This document shows positions 27,153 to 35,964 of a stretch of DNA of 64,000 nucleotides, in pieces. The number at the start of each line of letters is the position of its first letter. Within the stretch, counting starts at the first letter, position 1. Both the position numbers and the translations under genes were made by a program. Origin of the DNA: Streptomyces silvae (GTDB taxonomy: Bacteria > Actinomycetota > Actinomycetes > Streptomycetales > Streptomycetaceae); NCBI RefSeq assembly GCF_016745505.1, contig NZ_JAERUC010000104.1, forward strand, positions 1 to 64,000, in the 5' to 3' direction. The notes beneath the pieces were generated by a model. It saw nothing but the letters and a program-made list of their open reading frames with translations, was not told the DNA's origin and did no database searches.

Positions 27153-27926
27153 GTGGACAGCCCGCACGGGGCGTCGCTGAGCGCCGAGGACTTCGGGCTG
27201 AAGGGCCCGCGCGGCTGGGCCTTCCGGGGAGTGGAGTTCAGCGCGGATCCCGGATCGCTCGTCGCGGTGGAGGGACCCTCCGGCTCCGGCCGTACGTGTC
27301 TGCTGCTCGCCCTCACCGGCCGGATGCGCTCCACCCAGGGCCATGCCGAGGTCGGCGGCGAGCGCCTGCCCGGACGGCTCGCCGCCGTACGCGGGTTCAG
27401 TGCCCTCGGCCCGGTCCCCGGCGTCAGCGACCTGGACCCGTCCTTCACCGTGGCCGAGCACCTTCGGGAACGGGCCCTGCTGCGGCGCCGGTTCGGCGGT
27501 TCACCGCGCGCCCTGCTGCGGCCCCGCGCCGAACGCGCCGCCACGGCGCGGGCGACGATCGACACCGCCCTGGAGGCCGCGGGGCTCGACCTCGCGGAGC
27601 TGCCCAAGGCCGAACGGACCTCCGTGCGGGACCTGGAGCGCCTGGAGGCCCTGCGCCTGTCCGTCGCCCTCGCCCTGATGGGCCGCCCGCGGCTCCTCGC
27701 GGTGGACGACACCGACCTCAAACTCTCCGCCCCCGACCGCGCCCTGGCCTGGGAGCTGCTGCGCGGCCTCGCGGCCGGCGGCACCACCGTGCTGGCCGTG
27801 TGCAGCGAGTCCCCCGAGGACGCGCTCACCGTGCGCACCCGCCCGGCGGCGGAGACCGATACGCCCGACGACACGACCACCGGGAAGGAAGCGGACGATG
27901 CGATCGCCGAGACTGGCCGCGCTTGA
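27153..27926 (+). CDS. Degenerate ABC-type ATP-binding protein
   Basis: A 257-residue ABC-fold protein. The Walker A position reads GPSGSGRT with R47 in place of lysine. The LSGGQ signature is not recognisable (TSVRDLERLEALRL at 157-169). Walker B reads LLAVDDTD with D186 replacing the catalytic Glu. It is therefore unlikely to hydrolyse ATP normally. The GTG at 27153 follows a G-rich RBS; an upstream ATG frame would run through the operator and is rejected. It overlaps the YhgE gene by 29 bases, so the two are expected to form a complex or be co-regulated. Confidence 0.85.
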   Translation: MDSPHGASLSAEDFGLKGPRGWAFRGVEFSADPGSLVAVEGPSGSGRTCLLLALTGRMRSTQGHAEVGGERLPGRLAAVRGFSALGPVPGVSDLDPSFTVAEHLRERALLRRRFGGSPRALLRPRAERAATARATIDTALEAAGLDLAELPKAERTSVRDLERLEALRLSVALALMGRPRLLAVDDTDLKLSAPDRALAWELLRGLAAGGTTVLAVCSESPEDALTVRTRPAAETDTPDDTTTGKEADDAIAETGRA

Positions 27927-29985
27927 GCTGAGGCGGTTCGGCAGGGGCCGGATGCCCCGCGCCGCACTCGTGGCGCTCCTCCTGCTCCCCCTGCTGTACG
28001 GAGCGCTCTACCTCTGGTCCTTCTGGGACCCGTACGGGCGGCTCGACCGCATCCCCGTGGCGCTCGTCAACGACGACAAGGGCGCGAGCGCCGAGGGCGA
28101 ACGCCTCGCGGCCGGTGACGAGATAGCTGGCCGGCTGCTCGACTCGAAGGTCTTCGACTGGCACGAGGTCGGCTCCGCCGAGGCGGAGAAGGGCGTCGAG
28201 GACGGGACGTACTACCTCTCCCTGACCATGCCCGCGGACTTCAGCAAGCAGATCGCGTCGAGCGGCGGGGACTCCCCCGAGACCGGCGCCCTCGAGGTCC
28301 GTACGAACGACGCCAACAACTACATCGTCGGGCAGATCTCCAGGACGGTCTTCGCCGAGGTCCGCAGCGCCGCGTCCACGAAGGCCTCGCGCGGCTTCCT
28401 GGACCGGATCTTCATCAACTTCTCCGGTCTGCACGACGCGACCGCGAAGGCGGCCAAGGGGGCCGACGACCTCGAGAGCGGCCTCACGAAGGCGAAGAAG
28501 GGCTCCAAGGACCTCGCGGACGGCCTCACGACCGCCAAGTCGGGCAGCGGCACGCTCTCCACCGGCGTCACCAAGCTGAACAAGGGCGCAGGCGACCTGG
28601 AGACGGGTTCCAAGCAGGTCGCCGGCGGCACCCAGCTGCTCGCCGACAAGGTCAACGCGGTCGCCGCCGACGTACGCCCCTTCCTGAAGGACAACGGCAA
28701 GGCCATCGGGGACACGGCCCGGCTGGTCGCCGACTCCTCGAAGGCCGTACGGGACAACCTCGACCTGCTGGTGGAGGCGGCGCCCACCGCCTCGGCCGCC
28801 GCCCACGAGGCCTCCGACGACCTGACCGAGGTCTACCGCCTCCGCTGCGAGGACCAGCCGATCCCCGATCCTGGGGTCTGCCCGCAGCTGAAGCGCGCCA
28901 AGACCGCGGCCGAGGATGTCGCCAAGGTCTCCGACGACGTGAACGCGCTGGTCACGAACCAGAAGGGCGACCTCGCGAAGCTGCGCACCCAGCTGACCGA
29001 CCTGGAGAAGAAGGCCGACGCGCTGGCGAAGCGGGCGCCGAACCTGGACACGGACCTGGAGTCGGCGGTGAAGAAGATCAACGCCCTCAACACCGGTGCG
29101 CACAAGGTCGCCAAGGGTGCCGGTGAGCTCCACACCGGCCTCGGCACCGCGAAGACGGGGGCCGGGGACCTGGACGCGGGCGTCAAGAAGCTCAAGGCGG
29201 GCGCCAAGACCCTGGACAGCGGGCTGTACCGGCTGGGTGACGGCTCCGCGACGCTCGCGCAGGGGTTGAACGACGGGGTCGGCAAGATCCCGGACTACGA
29301 CAAGAACGACCGCGACGCCCGTACCGGTGTCATGGCCGACCCCGTCAAGCTGGCCTCCTCCTCGCTGCACGCGGCGCCCAACTACGGCACCGGCTTCGCC
29401 CCGTACTTCATCCCGCTCTCGCTGTGGGTCGGCGCGATGGTGGCGTACATGCTGATCCAGCCGCTCAACCGGCGGGCGCTCGCGGCAGGGGCCCCGGCCT
29501 GGCGGATCGCCTTCGCGGGCTGGCTGCCCGTCGCCGCGACGGGCCTGCTCCAGGTCGCCGCCCTGATGTCGGTGCTGCACTGGCAGCTCGGTCTCCAGAT
29601 GACGCACGCCGCCGGGACGATGGGCTTCCTGGCCCTGGTGACCTGCTGCTTCGCCGCGATCGTGCAGTGGCTCAACGCCCGCTTCGGCGCGGCGGGCCGG
29701 ATCCTCGTCCTGGCGGTGCTGATGCTCCAGCTGACCTCGGCCGGGGGCACCTACCCCGTCCAGACCAGCCCGGGGTTCTTCGGGGCGATCCACCCGTACC
29801 TGCCGATGACGTACGTCGTGGACGGGCTGCGCCGGCTGATCACGGGCGGCGGACTCGGCCCGGTCTGGCAGGGCTGCGCGGTGCTGCTGGCCTTCACCGC
29901 CGGGGCGCTGGCGCTGACCGCGCTCTCCGCCCGCCGCAAGCAGGTGTGGACCCTGGACCGGCTGCACCCGGAGCTGAGTCTGTGA
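27898..29985 (+). CDS. YhgE/Pip domain membrane protein
   Basis: A 695-residue protein of the YhgE/Pip (phage infection protein) family, related to ABC-2 permeases and type VII-associated EsaA. One N-terminal membrane helix (about 22-42) anchors a large outside region rich in short repeats such as GADDLESGL, GSKDLADGL and GAGELHTGL, which form long helical coils. Five membrane helices follow (about 505-680). Export of a lipid or peptide is plausible but not shown. It sits between the degenerate ATPase and the TetR gene, overlapping both ends. Confidence 0.92.
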   Translation: MRSPRLAALELRRFGRGRMPRAALVALLLLPLLYGALYLWSFWDPYGRLDRIPVALVNDDKGASAEGERLAAGDEIAGRLLDSKVFDWHEVGSAEAEKGVEDGTYYLSLTMPADFSKQIASSGGDSPETGALEVRTNDANNYIVGQISRTVFAEVRSAASTKASRGFLDRIFINFSGLHDATAKAAKGADDLESGLTKAKKGSKDLADGLTTAKSGSGTLSTGVTKLNKGAGDLETGSKQVAGGTQLLADKVNAVAADVRPFLKDNGKAIGDTARLVADSSKAVRDNLDLLVEAAPTASAAAHEASDDLTEVYRLRCEDQPIPDPGVCPQLKRAKTAAEDVAKVSDDVNALVTNQKGDLAKLRTQLTDLEKKADALAKRAPNLDTDLESAVKKINALNTGAHKVAKGAGELHTGLGTAKTGAGDLDAGVKKLKAGAKTLDSGLYRLGDGSATLAQGLNDGVGKIPDYDKNDRDARTGVMADPVKLASSSLHAAPNYGTGFAPYFIPLSLWVGAMVAYMLIQPLNRRALAAGAPAWRIAFAGWLPVAATGLLQVAALMSVLHWQLGLQMTHAAGTMGFLALVTCCFAAIVQWLNARFGAAGRILVLAVLMLQLTSAGGTYPVQTSPGFFGAIHPYLPMTYVVDGLRRLITGGGLGPVWQGCAVLLAFTAGALALTALSARRKQVWTLDRLHPELSL

Positions 29986-30014
29986 CCGCGCCGGGACCTG
30001 TGAGAATCAGGGGC

Positions 30015-30626
30015 ATGGACAGCAGTGGCACCACGCGTCGCCAGGTCACCCGGCAGAAGCTCTACGAGGCGGCGGTGACCCTCATCGCGGAGAAGGGGTT
30101 CTCCGCGACGACGGTGGACGAGATCGCCGAGCGTGCCGGGGTGGCCAAGGGCACGGTCTACTACAACTTCAAGAGCAAGACGGAGCTGTTCGAGGAGCTG
30201 CTGCGGCACGGCGTCGGACTGCTCACCCAGTCGCTGCGGTCCGCCGCGGACGCGACGGAGGAACGCGGCGGCACCCGTGTGGAGGCGCTGGACGCGATGA
30301 TCAGGGCCGGTCTGGTCTTCATCGACCGCTACCCGGCCTTCACCCAGCTGTACGTCGCCGAGCTCTGGCGCACCAACCGCGCCTGGCAGTCGACCCTCCT
30401 GGTCGTGCGTCAGGAGGCCGTGGCGGTCGTCGAGGGGGTGCTCAGGGAAGGCGTCGCGAACGGCGAGCTGAGCGAGGAGATCGACATCCAGCTGACGGCC
30501 GCCGCCCTGGTCGGGATGGTCCTGGTCGCGGCTCTCGACTGGCAGGCGTTCCAGCCCGAGCGGACGATCGACGACGTGCACTCCGCGCTGTCGCTGCTGC
30601 TGCACGGCCGGGTCAGCGGACGCTGA
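30015..30626 (+). CDS. TetR/AcrR-family repressor
   Basis: A 203-residue regulator. The helix-turn-helix is at about residues 15-60 (FSATTVDEIAERAGVAKGTVYYNF core) and the ligand-binding helical domain follows. The ATG at 30015 is given. An in-frame GTG at 29982 overlaps the YhgE stop (GTGA) and has GGAG upstream, so a longer form by 11 residues is possible. It is the last gene of the operon and probably represses it through the dyad at 27114-27133. Cognate ligand is unknown. Confidence 0.92.
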   Translation: MDSSGTTRRQVTRQKLYEAAVTLIAEKGFSATTVDEIAERAGVAKGTVYYNFKSKTELFEELLRHGVGLLTQSLRSAADATEERGGTRVEALDAMIRAGLVFIDRYPAFTQLYVAELWRTNRAWQSTLLVVRQEAVAVVEGVLREGVANGELSEEIDIQLTAAALVGMVLVAALDWQAFQPERTIDDVHSALSLLLHGRVSGR

Positions 30627-30657
30627 ACCACGCCACGGCGCACGCACGCACGGAAAA

Positions 30658-30708
30658 GACGCCGGTCCGGTGGAATTCGATCCCCCCGAATTCCGCCGGA
30701 CCGGCGTC
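30658..30708 (+). terminator. Terminator with 22-bp stem
   Basis: Arms 30658-30679 and 30687-30708 pair along 22 positions with one G-T wobble, around a 7-base loop. It begins 32 bases past the TetR stop and closes the ABC-YhgE-TetR operon. Confidence 0.9.
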
Positions 30709-30967
30709 CCGTAGCGCCGCGAAGCCCTCCCCCGTGACCCCGTGTCCCCCGTGGTCCCGGACTCCGCGCCGTGCGCCCCCGTTGTGTCCGGGGTGCGACG
30801 CCGTTCCGCCGCCCCGTGCCGGCGGTCCGGGCGCCGCGCCCCTTCCGTGGTCTCCACTCTTCCGTCCGCGCAGGTGGGAGCCCATCCGCATCCCTACTCA
30901 TCTCACGCACTAGGTAGGGATACTCAGGCCTGTGCGAAAGGCCCCGCGGGGGCGTCGCCCGACTGGT
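30709..30967. other. Intergenic region before DUF4126 gene
   Basis: Between the terminator and the DUF4126 promoter there is no convincing gene on either strand. The only clear structure is the inverted repeat at 30890-30921. Confidence 0.5.
30890..30921. promoter_or_regulatory. Inverted repeat upstream of DUF4126 gene
   Basis: Perfect 8-bp arms ATCCCTAC and GTAGGGAT are separated by 16 bases. Each arm is followed by a TACTCA or overlapping ACTCA, making a direct repeat as well. It lies 47-78 bases upstream of the predicted -10. A regulator-binding site is inferred. Confidence 0.45.
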
Positions 30968-30973
30968 TACGAT
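30968..30973 (+). promoter_or_regulatory. Candidate -10 for leaderless DUF4126 mRNA
   Basis: TACGAT lies exactly 7 bases before the GTG at 30981, with no RBS in between. Confidence 0.45.
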
Positions 30974-30980
30974 CGCGTCC

Positions 30981-31598
30981 GTGTCCGTACTCCCCCTGGT
31001 GTTCACAAGCGGCTGGGCGAGCGGGATCAACGCCTACGCGGTGGTCCTCCTCCTCGGCCTCTTCGGCGCGACCGGTCTCACCGACGAGGTGCCCGGGTCC
31101 CTCCAGCGCACCGATGTGCTCGTCGTCGCCGGTGTGCTGTTCCTGTGCGAGGCGGTGGCCGACAAGATCCCGTACGTGGACTCGGCCTGGGACACCGCGC
31201 ACACGGTGATCCGGCCCGTGGCGGGCGCGGTCGTCGCGGCGCTGCTGGCCGGTGGGAGCGGGTCGCTGCCGGAGCTCGCGGCGGGCGCGGTCGGCGGCTC
31301 CACCGCGCTGATGAGCCATCTGGTGAAGGCCGGGACCAGGATGGCGGTCAACACCTCGCCGGAACCCTTCAGCAACGTCGGGGTCAGCGTCCTGGAGGAC
31401 CTGGGGGTCGCCGGGATCATCACCTTCGCGGTCTTCCACCCGGTGGCGGCGGCCGTCATCGCCGGGATCCTGCTGCTGCTCGGACTGCTGGTCCTGGTCT
31501 TCCTGGCCTCCCGGATCCGCCGGTTCCTGCGCCGCAGGGCCCGGCGCCGCGAGGAGAGGCGTCCGGCCGGAGCGGGCGGGCCCTGGCCTCACGGATGA
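30981..31598 (+). CDS. DUF4126 family membrane protein
   Basis: A 205-residue integral membrane protein with about five hydrophobic segments. The SGWASGINAYAVVLLLGLFG opening is typical of DUF4126. A conserved glycine-rich block (LAAGAVGGSTALMSHLVKAGTR, read in pieces) lies at about 98-120. The C-terminus is strongly basic (RRFLRRRARRREERR). Function is unknown. GTG start at 30981; see the leaderless promoter candidate. The next gene follows after 31 bases. Confidence 0.88.
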   Translation: MSVLPLVFTSGWASGINAYAVVLLLGLFGATGLTDEVPGSLQRTDVLVVAGVLFLCEAVADKIPYVDSAWDTAHTVIRPVAGAVVAALLAGGSGSLPELAAGAVGGSTALMSHLVKAGTRMAVNTSPEPFSNVGVSVLEDLGVAGIITFAVFHPVAAAVIAGILLLLGLLVLVFLASRIRRFLRRRARRREERRPAGAGGPWPHG

Positions 31599-31629
31599 GC
31601 TGTCGGTGGCACCCCTTAAAGTCACTGAC

Positions 31630-33138
31630 ATGGCACGAATTGCGGTGATCGGCGCCGGGACCGGCGCGATGGCGGCGGCGGCCCGGCTCTCCGTGGCCGG
31701 CCACCGGGTGACGGTGTACGAGCGCTCGGAGACCTACGGCGGCTCGCTCGGACGGTATGCGCGCGACGGCTTCGTCTTCGACACCGGCCCGGGACTGCTG
31801 CACCTGCCCGCGGTCTACCGCGACCTGTTCGTGAAGACCGGCAAGGAGAGCCTGGAGCAGTGCGTGACGCTCACCCAGGTCGACCCGGCGAGCCGCCATC
31901 TCTTCGGTGACGGCACCGAGGTGTCGCTGCCCAACGCCTCACGGGCCGGTGTGGTCCGCGCGCTGGACCGGGCGCTCGGCGAGGGGGCCGGGGCCCGGTG
32001 GGGGGACTTCCTGGACCGGGCCGGTACCGCCTGGGACCGGTCCCGCCGGCCGCTCCTGGAGGAGCCGCTGCCCGATGACCCGCGGATGCTGAGCCGTGAC
32101 CCGTACCCCGCGGTGCGCCGGCGCAGGCTGCTGCGCACCGCCCGGCAGGCGGCGACGGTGGCGGAGGTGGGCGCCTGGGAGCTGGCCGACCCCCGCCTGG
32201 CCGCCCTCCTCGACGGCTGTGCCCTGTCGTACGGGCTCGACCCCCGCCGCGCCCCGGCCGCCGCGGCCCTCCTGCCGTACATGGAGGAGACCTTCGGCAC
32301 CTGGTACGTCGCCGGGGGCATGCGCGCGCTGGCCGATGCGGTGTACGAGCGGTGCCTGGCCCGGAAGGTGGAGTTCGTCTTCGGCGCCGAGGCGGTCCGG
32401 GTGTCCGAGAAGGACGGGCGTGCGGCGGGGATCGAGCTGGCGGACGGCAGGAGCGTGGAGGCCGATCATGTGGTCCTCGGCGCGCAGCCGTCGCCCGGAC
32501 TCATGCCGGTCCCCGGTCCGGTCCCCGAAGGAGGGCCCGGCGGGGCGCACCGCGCTCCGGTGCCGGGCCGCTTCGTCGTCCTGCTGTCGCTGCGCGGCGC
32601 CCGGGAGGCCGGTGCCGCGCACCGGACGCTGGTGCACGCGGTGGACCCAGGGGCGGAGCAGGAGGCGGTGTTCGGCGGCCGGACGGCCGAGCGGCCCACG
32701 GTGACGGTGCTGCGCCCGGACGACCCGGCCACCCGTCCCGACGAGGACCACGAGGCGGTGACCCTGACGGCGACGGTGGCGCCGCACGGCCCGCTCGACT
32801 GGACGGACGCGGCGCTGCGCGAGCGGTTCGCGGACGTGGTGATCGGCCGGGCCGCGGAGGCGATGCCCGGCCTCCGCGAACGGATACTCCACACCGAGGT
32901 GCGTACGCCCGCCGAGACCGCGGCCGGCACCGGGGCGGAGGGCGGTTCGGTGCCCGCTCCCGCGCTGGCCGGGGCGGGGGGCGCGTATCTGCACGCCGGG
33001 AACCGCACCTCGCTGCCGGGGCTGTATCTGGCGGGCGGCTGGGCGCATCCGGGCGGCGGGACGGCCCACGCCGGGATGTCGGGGGCACTGGTCGCCGGAC
33101 TGGTCGTGGAGGGGGACGGCTTCCGCGGGTCACAGTGA
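31630..33138 (+). CDS. FAD-dependent oxidoreductase, phytoene desaturase-like
   Basis: A 502-residue flavoprotein. The dinucleotide-binding motif VIGAGTGAMAAAARL is at residues 5-19, followed by VTVYERSETYGGSLG and the GPGLLHLP segment of the carotenoid dehydrogenase/amine oxidase family. The C-terminal FAD motif reads LYLAGGWAHPGGGTAHAGMSG. No carotenoid gene neighbours are present, so the substrate is open. The ATG at 31630 is chosen because it starts the Rossmann strand; a GTG eight codons upstream is possible. Confidence 0.88.
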   Translation: MARIAVIGAGTGAMAAAARLSVAGHRVTVYERSETYGGSLGRYARDGFVFDTGPGLLHLPAVYRDLFVKTGKESLEQCVTLTQVDPASRHLFGDGTEVSLPNASRAGVVRALDRALGEGAGARWGDFLDRAGTAWDRSRRPLLEEPLPDDPRMLSRDPYPAVRRRRLLRTARQAATVAEVGAWELADPRLAALLDGCALSYGLDPRRAPAAAALLPYMEETFGTWYVAGGMRALADAVYERCLARKVEFVFGAEAVRVSEKDGRAAGIELADGRSVEADHVVLGAQPSPGLMPVPGPVPEGGPGGAHRAPVPGRFVVLLSLRGAREAGAAHRTLVHAVDPGAEQEAVFGGRTAERPTVTVLRPDDPATRPDEDHEAVTLTATVAPHGPLDWTDAALRERFADVVIGRAAEAMPGLRERILHTEVRTPAETAAGTGAEGGSVPAPALAGAGGAYLHAGNRTSLPGLYLAGGWAHPGGGTAHAGMSGALVAGLVVEGDGFRGSQ

Positions 33139-33158
33139 GCGCCCGCCCCTTGCTCCGG

Positions 33159-33187
33159 GTCCGGCCGTCGGGTGCCGACGGCCGGAC
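33159..33187. terminator. Bidirectional terminator, 13-bp perfect stem
   Basis: Arms 33159-33171 and 33175-33187 are perfect around a GTG loop. It lies between the convergent FAD oxidoreductase and Tyr-rich membrane protein genes. Confidence 0.85.
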
Positions 33188-33193
33188 GGCCGG

Positions 33194-34132
33194 TCAGTAG
33201 CGGTACTGCTCGTTCTGCCCGGTGTCGTACCCGTTGCCGTACGGGGCCTGGACGGGCGCTTCCGGCGGCAGCGGGGGGGACTGGTCGCTCTCGCGCTGCT
33301 GCGGGACCCAGACGCCGCCCGGCGGGGTGTCGGTGTACTGCTCCGCACCGTACGGGTCCACGGGCGGCTGCCCTGCGCCGTACGAGGGGTCGTACCCGCC
33401 GCCGTAGGCGGGGTCGTACGCGGCGTACTGCCCGGTGCCCGAGGTGGTGTCCGTGCCGATGTACGGGTCGGAGTAGGCGGCGTAGCCCTGCTGGCCCGTG
33501 CCGTAGTCGTACGGGCCCGCGTAGGTGCCCTGGTCCTGGTACGCGCCCTGGCTGTCCTGGGCCGGGTATCCCTGGCCGGCGTAGGGGTCCTGGGGGGCCT
33601 GCTGGCCGTAACCGCCGTACGGGTCGTAGCCGGCGTACTGGGGCTGGGGTTCGCCGTGCTGCTCGTGGCCCGCGTCGCGGCCGGCCGGGGCGGGGTCGGT
33701 GTAGATGCCGTACTGCCCGGTGTCGTCCGGCAGCGGCTCCGGTTCGTAGACCGCCGCGGGGGCGGCGGCGGTCTCCGGCTGCTGCGGGTCGCCCTCGTAC
33801 TCCACGCCGGAGACCTCGAGTGTGGGCTTCTGGCTGACCGGGCCGCCCGCCCCGCGCCGGCGGCGGCTCTCACCGGGGCTGCCGCCTATGGCCCATCCCG
33901 TCGAGAAGCCGCGCCGGAAGGAGAGCGTCACATACGTCTGGCCCGTCGCGAAGGCGATCGCCCCGAGGGCGATCACCAGCACGGAGGGGATCAGAACGCC
34001 CAGCACCACACCGAGGAATCCGGCGAAGGCCAGCAGCCTCCAGCGCAGGCGTGCCTTGTACTGCAGCAGGACCTCGCCCAGCAGCCACAGCGCCACTATG
34101 CCGAATGCGATGTAGAGGACCGTCCAGCCCAC
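33194..34132 (-). CDS. Membrane protein with Tyr/Gly/Gln-rich disordered tail
   Basis: A 312-residue protein of unknown function. Residues 1-70 hold about three membrane segments (MGWTVLYIAFGIVALWLL and a long hydrophobic stretch at 33-66). A basic stop-transfer (ESRRRRGAGG) follows near 90. The remaining 210 residues are low complexity with about 28 tyrosines in GY, PY, QY and DPY contexts and many Gly, Gln, Asp and Pro, but almost no large aliphatic residues. Such composition suggests a disordered, self-associating tail. It precedes metF on the same strand by a 50-base gap reading metF first. No catalytic motif was seen. Confidence 0.85.
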   Translation of the reverse strand: MGWTVLYIAFGIVALWLLGEVLLQYKARLRWRLLAFAGFLGVVLGVLIPSVLVIALGAIAFATGQTYVTLSFRRGFSTGWAIGGSPGESRRRRGAGGPVSQKPTLEVSGVEYEGDPQQPETAAAPAAVYEPEPLPDDTGQYGIYTDPAPAGRDAGHEQHGEPQPQYAGYDPYGGYGQQAPQDPYAGQGYPAQDSQGAYQDQGTYAGPYDYGTGQQGYAAYSDPYIGTDTTSGTGQYAAYDPAYGGGYDPSYGAGQPPVDPYGAEQYTDTPPGGVWVPQQRESDQSPPLPPEAPVQAPYGNGYDTGQNEQYRY

Positions 34133-34182
34133 GCCCGCCCCCTCCTACGGCCACCGCCCCGGTTGGTGGCGGGTACGGCCGG

Positions 34183-35100
34183 TCAGGACTGCTTGTGCAG
34201 TCCGAGATTCTCGTAGATCTCGAGTGTCGCCGTCGAGTTGTTGAGCGTGATGAAGTGCAGCCCCGGGACACCCTCGGAGAGCAGTTTCGCGCAGAACTCC
34301 GTGGCGAACTCGATGCCAATGGAGCGTACAGCGGCCGGGTCGTCCTTCGCGGCGAGGATGCGTTCTTTCAGTGAGGAAGGCAGAGAGGCGTTGCTGAGCT
34401 GCGCGAACCTCTCCAGCTGTTTGACGCTGGTGAGCGGCATGACCTCGGGAATGACCGGGGTGTCGCAACCCGCAGCGACCACACGGTCACGCATCTGCAG
34501 ATAGCTTTCCGGGTGGAAGAACATCTGGGTGATCGCATAGTCGGCACCGGCGCGGCACTTGTCCACGAAATGACCGATGTCGGAGTCCCAGTCGGTGGAT
34601 CGCGGATGCATTTCGGGGAAAGCCGCGACGCCGACGCAGAAATCACCGGCCTCCTTGATCAGCCGTACGAGGTCCGCCGCGTACCGGACGCCCTGAGGGT
34701 GCTCGATCCACTCGCCCATCGGGTCGCCGGGCGGGTCTCCGCGCACCGCGAGGATGTTGCGGATCCCGGCATCGGCGTACTGCCCGACCATGTTGCGCAG
34801 CTCGGCCACGGAGTGGTCGACGGCGGTGAGGTGGGCGACCGGGGTGAGGGTGGAGTCCGCCGCGATCTGCTGGGTCGCCCGGACCGTCCCGGCGCGGGTC
34901 GAACCGCCCGCCCCGTACGTCACGGAGACGAAGCTCGGTCCCACCGCCTCGACCCGGCGCAGGGCGTTCCAGAGGTTCCGTTCGCCCTTCTCGGTCTTGG
35001 GCGCCCAGAACTCGAACGAGAACGACGTCTCGCCGGTCGCGAGCAGCTCACGCACGGTGCGCGCGTGATCTGTCCTGGTGGAAGGTGTGCCAAGGGCCAT
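34183..35100 (-). CDS. metF: Methylenetetrahydrofolate reductase MetF
   Basis: A 305-residue TIM-barrel flavoenzyme reducing 5,10-methylene-THF to 5-methyl-THF for methionine synthesis. The [14 protein letters not shown] opening carries the catalytic Glu, and [18 protein letters not shown] and [10 protein letters not shown] motifs match MetF. Its length equals typical bacterial MetF. Upstream, TAACCT sits 6 bases before the ATG and no RBS is present (the bases in between are C-rich), which predicts a leaderless message. No SAM riboswitch was recognised ahead of it. Confidence 0.96.
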   Translation of the reverse strand: MALGTPSTRTDHARTVRELLATGETSFSFEFWAPKTEKGERNLWNALRRVEAVGPSFVSVTYGAGGSTRAGTVRATQQIAADSTLTPVAHLTAVDHSVAELRNMVGQYADAGIRNILAVRGDPPGDPMGEWIEHPQGVRYAADLVRLIKEAGDFCVGVAAFPEMHPRSTDWDSDIGHFVDKCRAGADYAITQMFFHPESYLQMRDRVVAAGCDTPVIPEVMPLTSVKQLERFAQLSNASLPSSLKERILAAKDDPAAVRSIGIEFATEFCAKLLSEGVPGLHFITLNNSTATLEIYENLGLHKQS

Positions 35101-35106
35101 ATGGGG

Positions 35107-35112
35107 AGGTTA
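35107..35112 (-). promoter_or_regulatory. Candidate -10 for leaderless metF mRNA
   Basis: On the minus strand TAACCT ends 6 bases before the metF ATG at 35100. No Shine-Dalgarno-like purine run lies in the gap. Confidence 0.45.
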
Positions 35113-35236
35113 ACCAGGGCCCGGCGGTACCCCAACCAGAGAGGGCGAATTGCCCGGAATGCGGTAGGTCTTGTCCACCCCTCGGACATCCCTTCGGTAC
35201 CGCCTCCGCTCCGCCTCCGGTCCGCCCGCGATGCCG

Positions 35237-35290
35237 CCTTCCCGGCGACCTTCCCGGCGGCCTTCCCGGCGGCCTTCCCGGCGGCCTTCC
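35237..35290. repeat. 12-bp tandem repeat between thiE and metF
   Basis: CCTTCCCGGCGG (first copy ending GA) repeats at 35237, 35249, 35261 and 35273, followed by a decayed fifth unit. It lies in the thiE-metF intergenic region just past the thiE stop. Copy number may vary between strains. Confidence 0.85.
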
Positions 35291-35313
35291 GAGCGCCCCC
35301 GGTGACCGCCGGC

Positions 35314-35964
35314 TCAGAGCGCGCGGGCCCGGATCCGCCCCGCGAGCGACGCGGCGGCCTCGCCCGGATCCGCCGCCTCGGTGATCGCCCGTACGACGAC
35401 GACCCGGCGGGCTCCGGCGTCCAGCACCTCGTCCAGATTGCCGGCGTCGATCCCGCCGATGGCGAACCACGGGCGCGCGGGGGCGAGCGAGGCGGCGTAG
35501 CGCACGAGGCCGAGGCCCGGGGCGTGCCGGCCGGGCTTGGTCGGGGTGGGCCAGCAGGGGCCCGTGCAGAAGTAGTCGACGCCCGCCTCGGCGACGGCGG
35601 CGTCGACCTCGGCCTCGGCGTGGGTGGAGCGGCCGATCAGCACGTCGTCGCCCAGGACGGCGCGGGCGGCGGGCACGGGCAGATCGCCCTGCCCGAGGTG
35701 GAGCACGTCGGAGCCGATGGCGTGGGCGACGTCGGCCCGGTCGTTCACGGCGAGGAGCGCGCCGTGGCGCTTGCAGGCGTCGGCGAACACGGCGAGGTGT
35801 TCGAGCTCCTCGGCCGCCTCCATGCCCTTGTCCCGCAGCTGCACGATGTCCACACCGCCGGCCAGCACGGCGTCGAGGAACTCGGGGAGGTCACCCTGCT
35901 GCTTGCGGGCGTCCGTGCAGAGGTAGAGCCGGGCTCCGGAGAGCTGCTCGCGAGGCGTGGACAT
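35314..35964 (-). CDS. thiE: Thiamine-phosphate synthase ThiE
   Basis: A 216-residue TIM barrel joining HMP-PP and thiazole phosphate to give thiamine phosphate. Motifs [36 protein letters not shown] and [17 protein letters not shown] match the active site. The thiazole genes thiO-thiS-thiG lie 2.3 kb away on the other strand, so thiamine synthesis is clustered but not one operon. No TPP riboswitch was found ahead of this gene. ATG at 35964. Confidence 0.96.
   Translation of the reverse strand: MSTPREQLSGARLYLCTDARKQQGDLPEFLDAVLAGGVDIVQLRDKGMEAAEELEHLAVFADACKRHGALLAVNDRADVAHAIGSDVLHLGQGDLPVPAARAVLGDDVLIGRSTHAEAEVDAAVAEAGVDYFCTGPCWPTPTKPGRHAPGLGLVRYAASLAPARPWFAIGGIDAGNLDEVLDAGARRVVVVRAITEAADPGEAAASLAGRIRARAL

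Noticed and set aside
34183..35313. A SAM or cobalamin riboswitch ahead of metF
   Set aside because: No conserved core was found, and the -10 candidate lies only 6 bases from the start, leaving no leader.
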